DNA of 20,791 nucleotides from Botryllus schlosseri (lineage: Eukaryota; Chordata; Ascidiacea; Stolidobranchia; Styelidae), in contig ATSW01012434.1 in the NCBI GenBank assembly GCA_000444245.1, positions 1 to 20,791 on the forward strand, in the 5' to 3' direction. Position 1 is the stretch's first letter; each line of letters starts with the position of its first letter. The notes beneath the pieces are model-generated. The model was not told the origin of the DNA. It did no database searches and saw only the letters and a program-made list of their open reading frames with translations. Made by a program: the position numbers and the translations under genes. Below, piece by piece: positions 9,401-17,458 of this stretch.

Positions 9401-12400
9401 CCAGTCCAGAAGGTAAAGTTTAGGAGAGACGCCTGGTCGGTCTACAAAGAGGTCGGAATTAACTTAATCTTAACAACACAGTTGCTTTAAATATTGTTTA
9501 ACTAGAGAAACTTGGCTGCCTAACTTCGTAACAAGTCTGAAAGAGGATGAGTGGAAACTTAATTCACATATTCCCTATCCTGCAATTGAAAATTCTCATG
9601 TTTTTTCAGCAGTTGGGAGCCTGATAGGCGGCATAATTTTATACTTTCAAACTTCGTAAGAAATAGTCTAATCAAACTATCGGTGTTATATTTCACGAAG
9701 AGAAATAGTATTCATGACAAACATTTAACAACAATTCGGATGCACAGGGGATAATAAATATGAATTACTATAATAACTCGAAGATATTTCGCGTGAATAT
9801 TTTAACAAAACTTTTTAATCCTTTTTTCGAAATTCTGGTCATTTTTTCATATTATAAGAGCAAGAGGGTCCCCGGTTCCTCATTTATCGTTATGAAGTAG
9901 AATATAATTACAGGATTTTTGATAAAATAAGTGTCTCTTTGCTAATATTCACACAAAGAGATTCTTAGAGGTGCGGAACTTCAATATACAATTGAATAAT
10001 ATATTCAGATTGAAATGAGCCCAAATATTTTTGGCTGACACTGGTCAGGGGTAATCGTCAGCAACTAGTAGAGAATAGGAAAGAACATTGTATATTGGTG
10101 ATACGATTGTTGATATACAATGTTCTTTCCAATTCTCTACTAGTTGCTGACGATTTCCTCGGACGAGAGTCAGCCGAAAATATTCGGGTTCGTTTCAATA
10201 TGAATATACTATTCAATATTCACTTACATCGAAATCTAGATCAGAGCAGAGCGCTACTACGTAAATATATCCTTGGTAAACAATCTCGCTCGATACGCAA
10301 CAAAAGTAATAAAAGCAGAGAGGAATGAAGAACACCCACACATCTTTAAGCGGCTCTTCTGGTCGCGACTCTAAAATACAAGGCGGCCGTATAGTTGGGT
10401 GCAAATAGTAACAACATTGCAAGTATTCTGCGTCCTAGTCAGCTGGATAAATACGCGTAATGGAAACATGATTCTAGGTGGCAAATTACGCATCCGTGTT
10501 TTAAAAGCGGAGCCAGACATACTCAATTAATATTTTTATTTGTTTAATTAGAATAATTAGGGAGAGATTTCGGTATAATCTAATCCTAATGTGTGAAATG
10601 TTCTATGCTCTCATTTTAATACTAAGCTAGTTTCTGCTTTTCCTGTAAATGCTACAGGATAACTGTATAGCACCCAAAACGAGACAATCTTAGTTGGTGT
10701 ACGTGTTCTCGTGCTTATGAAAATTTACTGCGATTTGATGTGAATTGAACTTTATTTTTGTTGTGTTTTTCGAATAAAGTGATTCAAATTCTTATCTAAT
10801 TTGAAAATACTGGACATTGCCTAGTTTTCCAACTCTGACTCTGATTAACCACTGCTACTTCGGCCATATTTTATGCAGATATGGACGTGCATGGAAAGAG
10901 AGGAAAACGAGATTTCCAATGTACTTCCTATCAAACCACAATTCCAAACAGTTCAAGACGGATTTTTGCTAATTCCTCTAGGCGGAGCTGAAAAGGTAAG
11001 AATTGTCAATCTAAAATAAACAGTTATGTTCTAATTCCTATAAATTGTGTTCACATATTCACATATAGAATCAGAACCTTACAGGGATTGACGCCATCCT
11101 TATTAATGCGCGTGCTGTGCTCGATTTTACCATTCGAACACTGCAGAAGCGTAAAACTCACCTGTAGTCTCCACGTTGTGAGAGGCCACTTTGCCCTCAA
11201 TATTCATGAGAGCAAGAATTGACATGATGATGGCGATTATGATGGTATACGTTCCGGTTATCACGAAACACCAATTAACCGGATTGAAGTAAAAGTCTGC
11301 AAAAGTCAGTATACATATGAAAATCGTTAAAGCACTAATCTGGGATTCCTGACTTTTTTACACAGAGACCGCCTTAGAAACCTTGCAACATCAATGGTCA
11401 CTCTATTTTCTCAACATTTTGAAAGACAATTAAGAATCGATAGTTTATACGGTAACCGGTATAGATACAATGATAAACACACTATTAAGACGATAGTATC
11501 ACGCCGGCTATCTGACAGTCGTCGTGCATGTCCACATTCAAGTCGAAAAACAAGCAATTTCTACTGAAGGAATGCTAGTCGGACCTCACCATTTACCGGA
11601 TAACGACCTGACATATCGATCTCGCCTCCCGTCACTTCCCACCTGATTTTGTCGCTTGTCATTTATGTTATTTTCTTTTACTTTCATTCAGTGTACAGTG
11701 TACACTGTACATGCCTCGTATTTACATCGCCTAGGCCAGGGGCGGACAAACTACGGCCCGCGGGCCGCATGCGGCCCGCAACACCGTTTTGTGCGGCCCG
11801 CGAGAGTCTTAAGAAACTTATTAAAAATATTGATAAAATGCGTACTAAATGTCGAATTAATGCACGGACTAATTAAACTTTTTTTTAGTATATTTCACCT
11901 TGATAATTCTAAGGCAGTGGTTATTAGGGTGGAGTGAAAAATGAAAATTTTTGAATTTCAAAAAAGGGTCTTGATATGTGGTGCCAAATAGTAAACAAAT
12001 AAATTCTCTCATAATTTTGGGTTCGTGCACCCTCTAGTGGTCGTGCAATTTCACCGAACGAGCCAAAAACAGCTAATTTCTCCATATCTTGATCATCACT
12101 TACACTAGAAAGTCAGTTTTGGGCTTAAAAGATGCAGAAGCAACATGTTTCTATCTCACTTCCATAGAACTTACTCTTAAAAATGAACAGAAAAAAAGCT
12201 ACAAGCAAATTTCTGATTTTACAGGTAAAATTAAACGCTGAAGCAGTGCGTAGGATGTCAAAAGCGTGTAGTGATTGATCCTATGACTGAGCAACATACC
12301 CTATCAATTAGAACAACTTTTCAAAACTTGCTCAAACAAATGAAACCCCCTCCAAGCATAAATAGGGCTCGGGCGTCGAATAGAGACTGCTAAAACTGTA

Positions 12401-15400
12401 TTTAAAACAGCGTCCATTGGTAGTACAGCGTCACGATATCGGTAAGTTTATAACAACGGCCCTCATGAGATTTCTTACCAAAATGCTGTCGTAGGGTTTG
12501 TATCATATTTGTCACAAAGCTCCTGAATGAAAGCACAAAAATTGAAAATACACATTCAAAACACAAACATCAATTCTATACTGGAAACAGAAATTTTTTG
12601 TAGCAGTATCATGTGAGTATCAGTGTGCGCAAACATTGAAATCATGTTTAGTATTGAGAGATTTAATCTGCTTTCAAGACTTCAGTTTTTGTCTGATGAG
12701 GCTATCTCTACGTTTAATCCTGAAACATGGGTAGATGCTTCAGTAACCACGTTTTAATGTCTTTCCACTGCTTGGTTGTGGCAAGGATGACTGAGCCTTA
12801 ATGGTGATGATCTTAGGTTTTCCACCTCGACATCTGACAAGGTCTTGACTGCAGGCGGCTGTTCAATATCTTTGTGGTTTAAGTTGACAATTTGGTGGAA
12901 AGATTAAGCCTTGATGTTGATAACTGGAATTTGGAATAAACTAATGCTCAATGTCGCTGTTTTTAGGTTTGGTGTTTATGTTGCAGTTTATGTTGCAGAG
13001 ATTGCCTTGCGTGTGGTTGTGTCTTGTGTAGCCTACTTAAACAAGCCGATAGCTACTCCGTAATGAAGAAAGTTTTGGATAGCGGGGAATGAAGGCTCGG
13101 AATAAACCTCAAGTGGGGAATGAAGACAAAATGGTGGGGAACCACCGTTCTGAAATAATTTTTCTTAGATGAAATGGTTAATGACGATGTCATGGTGACT
13201 TTCTCTTTTAATAAAATGTGCTTGGTGTCGAGTTCATTTCAAATATACGGCAATGCTTCTCTATTCAAAGGAATTATAAAGATCAAAACATCTAAATACG
13301 CATTTCTTCTCGTTCATAGGTGGTGAACAACAATTTGTCGGCATATCTAAATGCACGAATTTCCCACCTTGAATACCATTTTTTGCTAATTCAAAATTCT
13401 CTACCACGATAACTTCGCTTCTACGGGTTGGAATTAAGCATAATTCTTCATGTATTGTTTTTAGGTAACCTAACAATTTCAGTAGTCAGTAACATTTGAA
13501 AAGAATTATATTCAATAGGTACAGAATTTTCTACTGTAATACCTTCTCTTCTCGTGGTACAATTGAACCAGATTTTTATGGGTCGTTTTAATTGTAGGCG
13601 ATCTAACAATTTCGTGGGGTAGGTAGTGAAATTTCACAAAAATCTGTTATGAACAACCCTATTGTGCATATACCTTCCGGCGTTGTAGCGGTTGTGTTAA
13701 CTTCGGGAACGGAGATGACAGTCGTCGACTCCAGCGCTTGGTTTCCAGAATCGGGACACGTGCTTCCCGAGTCTGTCAGGCTCGCTTCTCTCAAGAATGG
13801 TTGGGCTGGAAATATTTTCACCACAGTTATCATCACCAAAAGACGCACTCGCACGTGACATGTGACATGTGACATGTGATTTACAAAACAAGCTGATTCT
13901 CAACTTTCTATTTTTATTATTATTTAAAACAGAGTATAGACCAATGGTTCTTAACCGGGGATCGCTGAGTCAGTCTCGAAGGATCGCGGGAGGCCAAAAC
14001 ACACGCCAGACGCTTTCATCAGAAGTCACGCTGATTTTCGGCAAATATTCATCATCATATTTTGGTTTTGCGGGGAAATCATGTTTTAATGGATTGTTCT
14101 TTTAACAATGTGGTAGGTGCACAGTGCACAGAAGTATTTTATAGCGTTGGTTTAGATTATGACTCATGAGTAATGTGGCAGAGTTTTGGCTTTGTGACTC
14201 GACGGAAATTTTGGGTTATCAGAACGAGTGAAGATTAGCGTAAGGGCTCGACAGGTTACGTAATTGGGGGTTGAAGACCATTGCTATATATATGCTTGAG
14301 CAAATATTGTGTAACCTTCTGGGTTTGGGCTTCCGCCATAGACGGTAACTGCGCTTACCGATGAGTGGCGCGAGTGCCGCTCCAACGCTAAATCCGAAAT
14401 GGAACGATTGGATGTACGGTCGAGAGCCCTTTTCTCCCCACAGCCGCAAGTAAACTGCTTGCATGCCTGTAATATTCAAGTTTGCCGTTTTAAATATCAT
14501 CCAATAGATCTGTTCGGGAGAAGTTTATCTGTGTTGGTCGCTGTACCTGCGACTTGTATAGCATGGCCCAATTCTACGCTTTTTAAAGACACCGCTTGCA
14601 CGGTTCAGGTGGCGAGGTGGAGCCTAAATAAACTTCCAACACTTATGTAGGAATTCTGGAGTCGGCTTCGGTCAGACTCGAACCCGCGGCCGTGGATCAT
14701 ACCACTACGCTATCTTGCCACCCTTAGAACTTGCAGGATGTGTCTTTGCGACTGGCACAAAATCACTGATGAAAAGTAGGTGCGTTTTTCGAAAGTATAT
14801 TAAGTTACCGTGATACAGGTGCTTATTCGCGCAGTTTCCGTGATAATTTCACTCAAGCGATTCAAACATATCCCCAATCTACTTTCTACTTTGCAAATCT
14901 AAAGCGTAAAAAGTCGGTAATTTTGGCGCGTTGAATTGTCAAATACTTGGTATAAGTATGCAAAACCAACTTTAGTAGTTCTACCTTGAAAAAATAAAAC
15001 TTCGTTGCAGACCACTTCGGAATCTACATTCCCCATATCTAAGGCAAAAAAATACGACCGATCTCAAACCTGCATCCAAGTAACCGAACATCAATCCTCC
15101 CACGGTGGTGGCGATCACAAGCCCCCAGAGATTCGTCAGGAACGGCGTAATAAACAGAACCACCCCGTTAACGCCGAGACCAATTCCTGGAATGTATCGG
15201 AAGTATTCGAAGGTTAGGCGCGCTTTATCATAAACCCCAGCTGTCTAATTAGACTAATGAGGGCGAAATTCTGGTAATATGATTCTAATCTAATTTCGGA
15301 GATGTTTCTATGCTCCCATTTTTTTAAATCTAATTTATGATTTTCTTGGAAATACTTCAGGAGAAATGTAGCCTATAGTGCGAAACGAGCCAAGCTTGTT

Positions 15401-17458
15401 TGGTGCAGACATTTGACATTCTCGTGCTTATAAGAATCAACTCTGATGATATTTACTGAATTTGAATTTTGTTGAATTTAATTCAAATCGGGAATTTAGT
15501 TCAATTGCCAAGTTTTTGCGAATTCATTGACTCTGATTCTAGTCTAATCTAGTTTGCCAATAATTACTCACCCAAACTCAGCAGTGGGTTAAATTCCTTA
15601 TAGCGGTTCACAACGGCGCTGAAAATTGCAGCCCCGACCAGAATCCCCGCCGAGCGTCCGCTGAATATGTAGGAAACTTTTGCAACGTCTGTATTTACGT
15701 TTTCCGCTAGGAAAAGCAACGTCGGTCCAGTAATGGAGATGAATAGGCCCTGTATAATGAACAATGATTTGGAGATTAAGCTATTCCGTTTGTTACTGCT
15801 GTAATCTACGGCAGTGATTATTAGGGAATTAGGCTTTGCGTTACATTATAAATGTTGCTAAATGCTACCTCAGTTTAGTTGGGTTGCTGTGAGTATGCCG
15901 CTAGTTACACTGTTTCGTACGGTCTCTTGTACTTGACTTCTGGTACTTCTTTGTATAGGTTTATTCTCCTTAACTGCAGGTGACCATTATTTTAAACATA
16001 TTGTCGCGACCTACTCTGTGTTACTGTATTCTGGACATTCATTCGTTTATGAGCAATTGAATGCATCAGCCGTCATTTCTCAAATTTTATCAAAGAATTC
16101 GAGATTCAAAGTAGCTATGTCGAGCGAGATAGTGTAAGGGTGATGCGTCCGGCTTCTTGGTCGGTAGGTCGCGGCTTCAATCTCCGGTCGGGTCAGCGCG
16201 GCTATCCCTCTCAGGATTCAGTGATAGCATGGAGGATAAAAATCACGGTGGTGCAGACTAGATAACCTTACTTGAAGGTTGTGTCGCACCTCGGGTTGTG
16301 CAGACGAGAATAAATCTGATCTCTCTCTCTCTTTCTCTTTCTTAGGTGTAAACTGTAAACGATACCGGTTAATAAGTGCTAGATGCAACGAATCAGTATT
16401 TAGTCTATGCCAATTTTTAATCGAAACGCATTTACCCCTCGAGATTTTTGCAGATAAAACCAGGCTTCGGTTACCTATATATTACTTACATGACTAATCC
16501 TAGCGAGTGATATGATCCCAACCATTGTCGCGACCCAGATTCGAGATTTCTTTGCGTCACCTTTTTTTGCTGTTGAGCCATCTATAAAAGAAAATGTCGT
16601 TTGCAAAGCTAGACGTGGACTTGGTGAATTTGACGACCATCTTTCTGAGGATAGTGAGACTATTTGGGCGACTATGATTTAAAATACAACAAGTCCCTCG
16701 ATCCTACTATGATATGCAGTATACAGGTTACACCAGTGGTTCTTCACCTTTTTCTTGGGCGCACCCTTGACACAACAACGGTTCGAAACTAAATTAAGGT
16801 CCTAATCTATTGCCTGATATATGAAGGTGAAATTTATCGTTTAAAAATTATCATATATGAGATTTATGAGGATTATTTTCACTAGTATGATGTCATAATT
16901 CGAACCAATAATTAATCATAATTGCAAATTCTTGTTTTAATTACAATTGAATCTGCGGGTATACAATTGCTAGTATGTAGGTCTACCTGTCCGAGTTGAA
17001 ACTCGAGATTTAGTAGTAGGCCTATTCGATCGCAAGGCCACCTGTCCTCTCCATCCAAATATCCCTCCCTCCCCGCACACTAATACGGACACATACGATT
17101 AATAGCCACTGATGTATAGGTATGGGCAAGAGCCATCGTCAGCCAAACGGGCAGGAGGATAGACAAGTGTCAGAAATCTAACACAAGACATGAAAATTTT
17201 TCGCTGTATCATGTTGGTAAAATACCATGTTTTGAGTCAATAATAATAATATGTCTTAACCCCAATGCCATTCCTGCACCAGGAAATGCAGATAACTTGT
17301 GGTATTTGGCGCTGATCGTTAAATACCACTGAATTTAAGTCAAGTTTAAGTAAGACTGTGGTTTGAGTCGAAATAGAGATAATATTCGAATTTAAGATAT
17401 ACCTGTTCGCTCATAGAGAAAAATTCTCACCTTTTATTTCTTCCTTGGCATCTTTCAT
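6265..17458 (-). CDS. MFSD4/NaGLT1-like major facilitator transporter, 12 coding exons, 491 aa
   Basis: This is a predicted plasma-membrane solute carrier with twelve membrane helices. The coding exons, listed in the summary, total 1476 nt. Every junction has GT-AG sites and matching phase, and there is no internal stop. The start codon is the first ATG after an in-frame TAG four codons upstream (17468-17470). Family signs are ITGPTLLFLAENV at the end of helix 1, SGRSAGILVG in helix 2, WGEKGSRPYIQSFHFGFSVG leading into helix 5, EIVYQGYIY in helix 7, FWTGFMIGRGSGIFL in helix 8 and STGVSW before helix 11. These fit the MFSD4A/MFSD4B (NaGLT1) family. Rat NaGLT1 transports glucose with sodium, but the substrate here cannot be read from sequence. 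The usual MFS motif A after helix 2 is degenerate (G79 to N88-R89-Y90-K91). A 45-residue loop between helices 5 and 6 carries an N-T-T glycosylation sequon (residue 211). The tail after residue 455 is charged and ends T-S-F, which fits a class I PDZ ligand. The length suits the family. Confidence 0.9.
6929..7062 (-). CDS. Transporter exon 11 (helix 11)
   Basis: The acceptor is CTACCATAG and the donor is TGTG|GTAAGT. It encodes residues 389-433, starting VSWTSQVTNM, then AVTYIFVYNIGNAIGAMTMM. The join restores STGVSW, the family's T-G-I/V-S-W motif. A second AG nine bases upstream opens another long frame, but that one loses helix 11 and does not join exon 12 in phase. Confidence 0.88.
7167..7260 (-). 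CDS. Transporter exon 10 (helix 10)
   Basis: The acceptor is CAAATCTAG and the donor is ACTG|GTAAGT. It encodes residues 358-389: a short polar start, then LVTWLVTFFHGLCVATLYST. It enters in phase 0 and leaves in phase 1. Confidence 0.88.
7392..7754. mobile_element. pogo/Tigger-type MITE with TA target duplication (intron 9)
   Basis: The left end CAGTCGACTTTGCTGAATTC and the right end, read inward CACTGTCGACTCCGCTTGAT, form inverted repeats that continue into TTCGGACA. TA flanks both sides (7390-7391 and 7755-7756). CAGTCGACxxxGCTxxATTCGGACA closely resembles Tigger/pogo termini. It is 363 bp with no transposase, so it is non-autonomous. Confidence 0.82.
7938..7956 (+). repeat. (TCTG)n microsatellite (intron 9)
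   Basis: Four to five CTGT units lie between the pogo-type and hAT MITEs. Confidence 0.9.
8023..9265. mobile_element. hAT MITE with perfect 8-bp target duplication (intron 9)
   Basis: GTATATAC occurs at 8015-8022 and again at 9266-9273. The ends CAGTGGTTGGGAACC and GGTTCCCGACCACTG are inverted copies. TATGGCTCTT-like subterminal motifs occur at least three times on the left and twice on the right, as in hAT elements of many animals. It is 1243 bp. No transposase was recognised in the interior. The clean duplication suggests a fairly recent insertion. Confidence 0.92.
9304..9441 (-). CDS. Transporter exon 9 (helices 8 and 9)
   Basis: Both edges are phase 0, with acceptor CTTTGTAG and donor GCTG|GTAAGC. 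It encodes residues 312-357: TDQASLLNFTFWTGFMIGRG, then TIIVCDLIGTTAAL. The ALLN-x-x-FW-x-x-F-x-x-G-R pattern is typical of MFSD4/NaGLT1. A hAT MITE with its target duplication ends 30 nt past the exon edge. Confidence 0.92.
9992..10216. repeat. Near-perfect 104-bp inverted repeat (hairpin) beside the exon 8 donor
   Basis: The arms 9992-10095 and 10113-10216 are inverted copies separated by a 17-nt loop. They align without any gap, with 12 mismatches in 104, or about 88% identity. The innermost 18 bp match exactly, starting GGAAAGAACATTG. The arms contain no transporter sequence. In the transporter transcript the hairpin starts 11 nt after exon 8. No flanking duplication is evident. A related single-arm copy lies at 5208-5310. 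Confidence 0.93.
10228..10370 (-). CDS. Transporter exon 8 (central loop and helix 7)
   Basis: The acceptor is GTATTTTAG and the donor is CGAT|GTAAGT. It encodes residues 264-311: SRPEEPLKD, then helix 7 with FFIPLCFYYFCC and EIVYQGYIYVVAL. The E-x-x-Y-x-G-Y-I motif matches the family's helix 7. The central loop of about 35 residues is short for an MFS protein. The inverted repeat at 9992-10216 begins 11 nt past this exon's donor end. Confidence 0.9.
10546..10845 (+). repeat. Dispersed repeat family A, copy 2 (intron 7)
   Basis: It matches copy 1 through TTCTATGCTCTCATTTTAAT and AAATGCTACAGGA. It matches copy 3 through its left edge AATTAGAATAATTAGGG and through TTCTCGTGCTTATGA. It lies antisense to the transporter, just left of the orphan plus-strand block at 10879. 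Confidence 0.75.
10879..10995 (+). other. Orphan exon-like block on the plus strand, 39 codons
   Basis: This block is flanked by TTATGCAG and AAAAG|GTAAGA and stays open in phase 0. It begins IWTCMERE, then NEISNVLPIKPQFQ and DGFLLIPLGGAEK. The other two plus frames have stops. It lies in transporter intron 7 on the opposite strand, next to a family A repeat, and part of it (TTTTTGCTAATTCCT) resembles that repeat. No partner exon was found, so it may be chance. Confidence 0.25.
11162..11296 (-). CDS. Transporter exon 7 (helix 6)
   Basis: The acceptor is ACTTTTGCAG and the donor is ACAG|GTGAGT. It encodes residues 219-264: NPVNWCFVITGTY runs into a long aliphatic stretch, then a polar segment containing IEGKVASHNVETT that begins the central cytosolic loop. 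Confidence 0.9.
11581..11736 (+). repeat. Family B copy cut by a hAT element (intron 6)
   Basis: It carries CGACCTGACATATCGATCTC, TTTACTTTCATTCAGTGT and TACATCGCCTAGG, then stops at the hAT terminus at 11737. A local GTACAGTGTACACTGTAC palindrome is present only in this copy. Confidence 0.75.
11737..11815. mobile_element. Left end of a GC-rich hAT element
   Basis: It starts CAGGGGCGGACAAACTACGG and is followed by GCGGCCCGC-type inverted subterminal motifs, a widespread hAT terminus. It interrupts a family B repeat after CGCCTAGG. The matching right end was not found within the next 1.5 kb, so its extent is unknown. Confidence 0.7.
11860..13060. other. Unclassified intronic DNA, probably transposon-derived
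   Basis: After TTAGGGTGGAGTGAAAAATG (about 11925) the sequence has the feel of an old DNA transposon interior. No paired ends, target duplication or transposase frame could be shown. It fills most of intron 6. Confidence 0.35.
13075..13153. mobile_element. Possible hAT right end
   Basis: The stretch ends GTGGGGAACCACCGTTCTG, close to the right-hand form of a CAGTGGTTCCCCACC terminus. GTGGGGAATGAAG and GCGGGGAATGAAGG are subterminal repeats inside it. A weakly similar left side may lie near 12740, which would make an element of about 410 bp, but no target duplication supports this. Confidence 0.4.
13368..13625 (-). repeat. Two tandem exon-like blocks inside transporter intron 6
   Basis: Two diverged copies sit 133 nt apart, the first spanning about 13368-13480 and the second 13521-13614. 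Both begin on the minus strand with the acceptor-like GAAATTGTTAG. Both then read open in the frame that a phase-1 exon 6 would supply. The peptides share TRR-x(1-2)-E/G-x-I-x-VEN: copy 1 has PTRRSEVIVVENF and copy 2 has CTTRREGITVENS. The length difference between them is three bases. Copy 1 (13469 to 13368, 102 nt) ends at CAAG|GTGGGA in phase 1, so it could be inserted between exons 6 and 7 without a frame break. I do not recognise the peptide. It could also be transposon-derived. Confidence 0.5.
13674..13805 (-). CDS. Transporter exon 6 (large extracellular loop between helices 5 and 6)
   Basis: The acceptor is AATATTTCCAG and the donor is GAAG|GTATAT. It encodes residues 175-219, starting AQPFLREASLTD. 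The rest is rich in Ser and Thr, with one Cys and an N-T-T sequon at residue 211. The outside location is inferred from the helix count. Confidence 0.87.
13855..13880 (+). repeat. GTGACAT tandem repeat (intron 5)
   Basis: Three perfect GTGACAT heptamers and a partial fourth, preceded by CACGTG. It lies about 50 nt upstream of the exon 6 acceptor in the transcript. Confidence 0.9.
13942..14010. mobile_element. Left end of a hAT element (intron 5)
   Basis: CAATGGTTCTTAACCGGGG, followed by ATCGC and a second GGATCGCGGG, matches the common hAT terminus CAGTGGTTCTCAACCGGGG. No right end was found before exon 5, so this is probably a decayed or truncated copy. Confidence 0.6.
14359..14466 (-). CDS. 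Transporter exon 5 (loop and helix 5)
   Basis: The acceptor is AATATTACAG and the donor is ATCG|GTAAGC. It encodes residues 139-175, with LRLWGEKGSRPYIQSFHF and FSVGAALAPLI. The pattern W-G-x-K-G ... Q-x-x-H-F-x-F-x-x-G-A-x-x-A-P-L is a family hallmark. Confidence 0.93.
14640..14728 (-). repeat. tRNA-derived SINE head (intron 4)
   Basis: On the minus strand it reads GATAGCGTAGTGGTATGATCC (A box) and GCGGGTTCGAGTCT (B box). These are Pol III promoter boxes at tRNA-like spacing. Acceptor and T stems do not pair, so it is not a functional tRNA. The end, GCCGACTCC, leads into unclassified DNA. Confidence 0.7.
15070..15186 (-). CDS. Transporter exon 4 (helices 3 and 4)
   Basis: The acceptor is CATTCCAG and the donor is GCAG|GTTTGA. 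Both edges are phase 1. It encodes residues 100-139: GVNGVVLFITPFLTNLW, then a second hydrophobic segment ending MFGYLDAG. The D-A-G sits where family members have a conserved D-T-G after helix 4. Confidence 0.92.
15242..15548 (+). repeat. Dispersed repeat family A, copy 3 (intron 3)
   Basis: It starts CTAATTAGACTAATGAGGG and contains TTTCTATGCTCCCATTTTT and ATTCTCGTGCTTATAAGAA. It ends near TTGACTCTGATTCTAG. It fills most of the 385-nt intron 3. Confidence 0.75.
15572..15749 (-). CDS. Transporter exon 3 (end of helix 1, helix 2)
   Basis: The acceptor is CATTATACAG and the donor is TTGG|GTGAGT. It encodes residues 41-100, including ITGPTLLFLAENV and SGRSAGILVGAAIFSAVV. This is the most diagnostic exon for the MFSD4/NaGLT1 family, where a G-P-T-L/F motif follows helix 1 and a G-R-x-x-G motif lies in helix 2. 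Confidence 0.93.
16118..16347 (+). repeat. tRNA-derived SINE with (TC)n tail (intron 2)
   Basis: GATAGTGTAAGGGTGATGCG (A box) and GGTCGCGGCTTCAATCTC (B box) form a tRNA-like head. A body of about 120 nt follows, then GAATAAATCTGA and a CT-rich tail (16319-16347). This is the most complete SINE of this family in the window. Confidence 0.78.
16490..16581 (-). CDS. Transporter exon 2 (helix 1, first part)
   Basis: The acceptor is CTTTTATAG and the donor is CAT|GTAAGT. It encodes residues 10-40, a basic stretch followed by the hydrophobic run IWVATMVGIISLARISH. A second frame also starts with ATG at the exon edge, but that frame is not hydrophobic and does not join exon 3 in phase. Confidence 0.85.
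16735..16800. mobile_element. Left end of a hAT element (intron 1)
   Basis: CAGTGGTTCTTCACC, followed by TTTTTCTTGGGCGCACCC, matches a known hAT terminal pattern. No matching right terminus was seen between here and 17430. The extent is unknown. Confidence 0.55.
16801..17430. other. Intron 1, otherwise featureless
   Basis: AT-rich sequence with no coding signal and no recognised repeat beyond the hAT end at its left. Confidence 0.5.
17431..17458 (-). CDS. Transporter exon 1 (start codon, cytosolic N-terminus)
   Basis: This 28-nt coding exon encodes MKDAKEEIK plus the first base of codon 10. The donor reads AAAAG|GTGAGA. It ends with one base, and exon 2 starts with two, so codon 10 becomes GAT (Asp). 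It is the least certain exon because it is short and hydrophilic. The in-frame TAG upstream and the exact phase match support it. Confidence 0.72.

Noticed and set aside
13261-13476. Minus-strand ORF of 71 codons as an independent gene
   Set aside because: It has no promoter, partner exon or recognised family. It is better treated as the exon-like block in intron 6.
14640-14728. Functional tRNA gene on the minus strand
   Set aside because: A and B boxes are present, but acceptor and T stems do not pair, so it is a SINE head.
15815-15850. CAGTGATTATTAGGG as a hAT left end
   Set aside because: No inverted partner or target duplication was found nearby, so it is kept only as a comparison to 11915.
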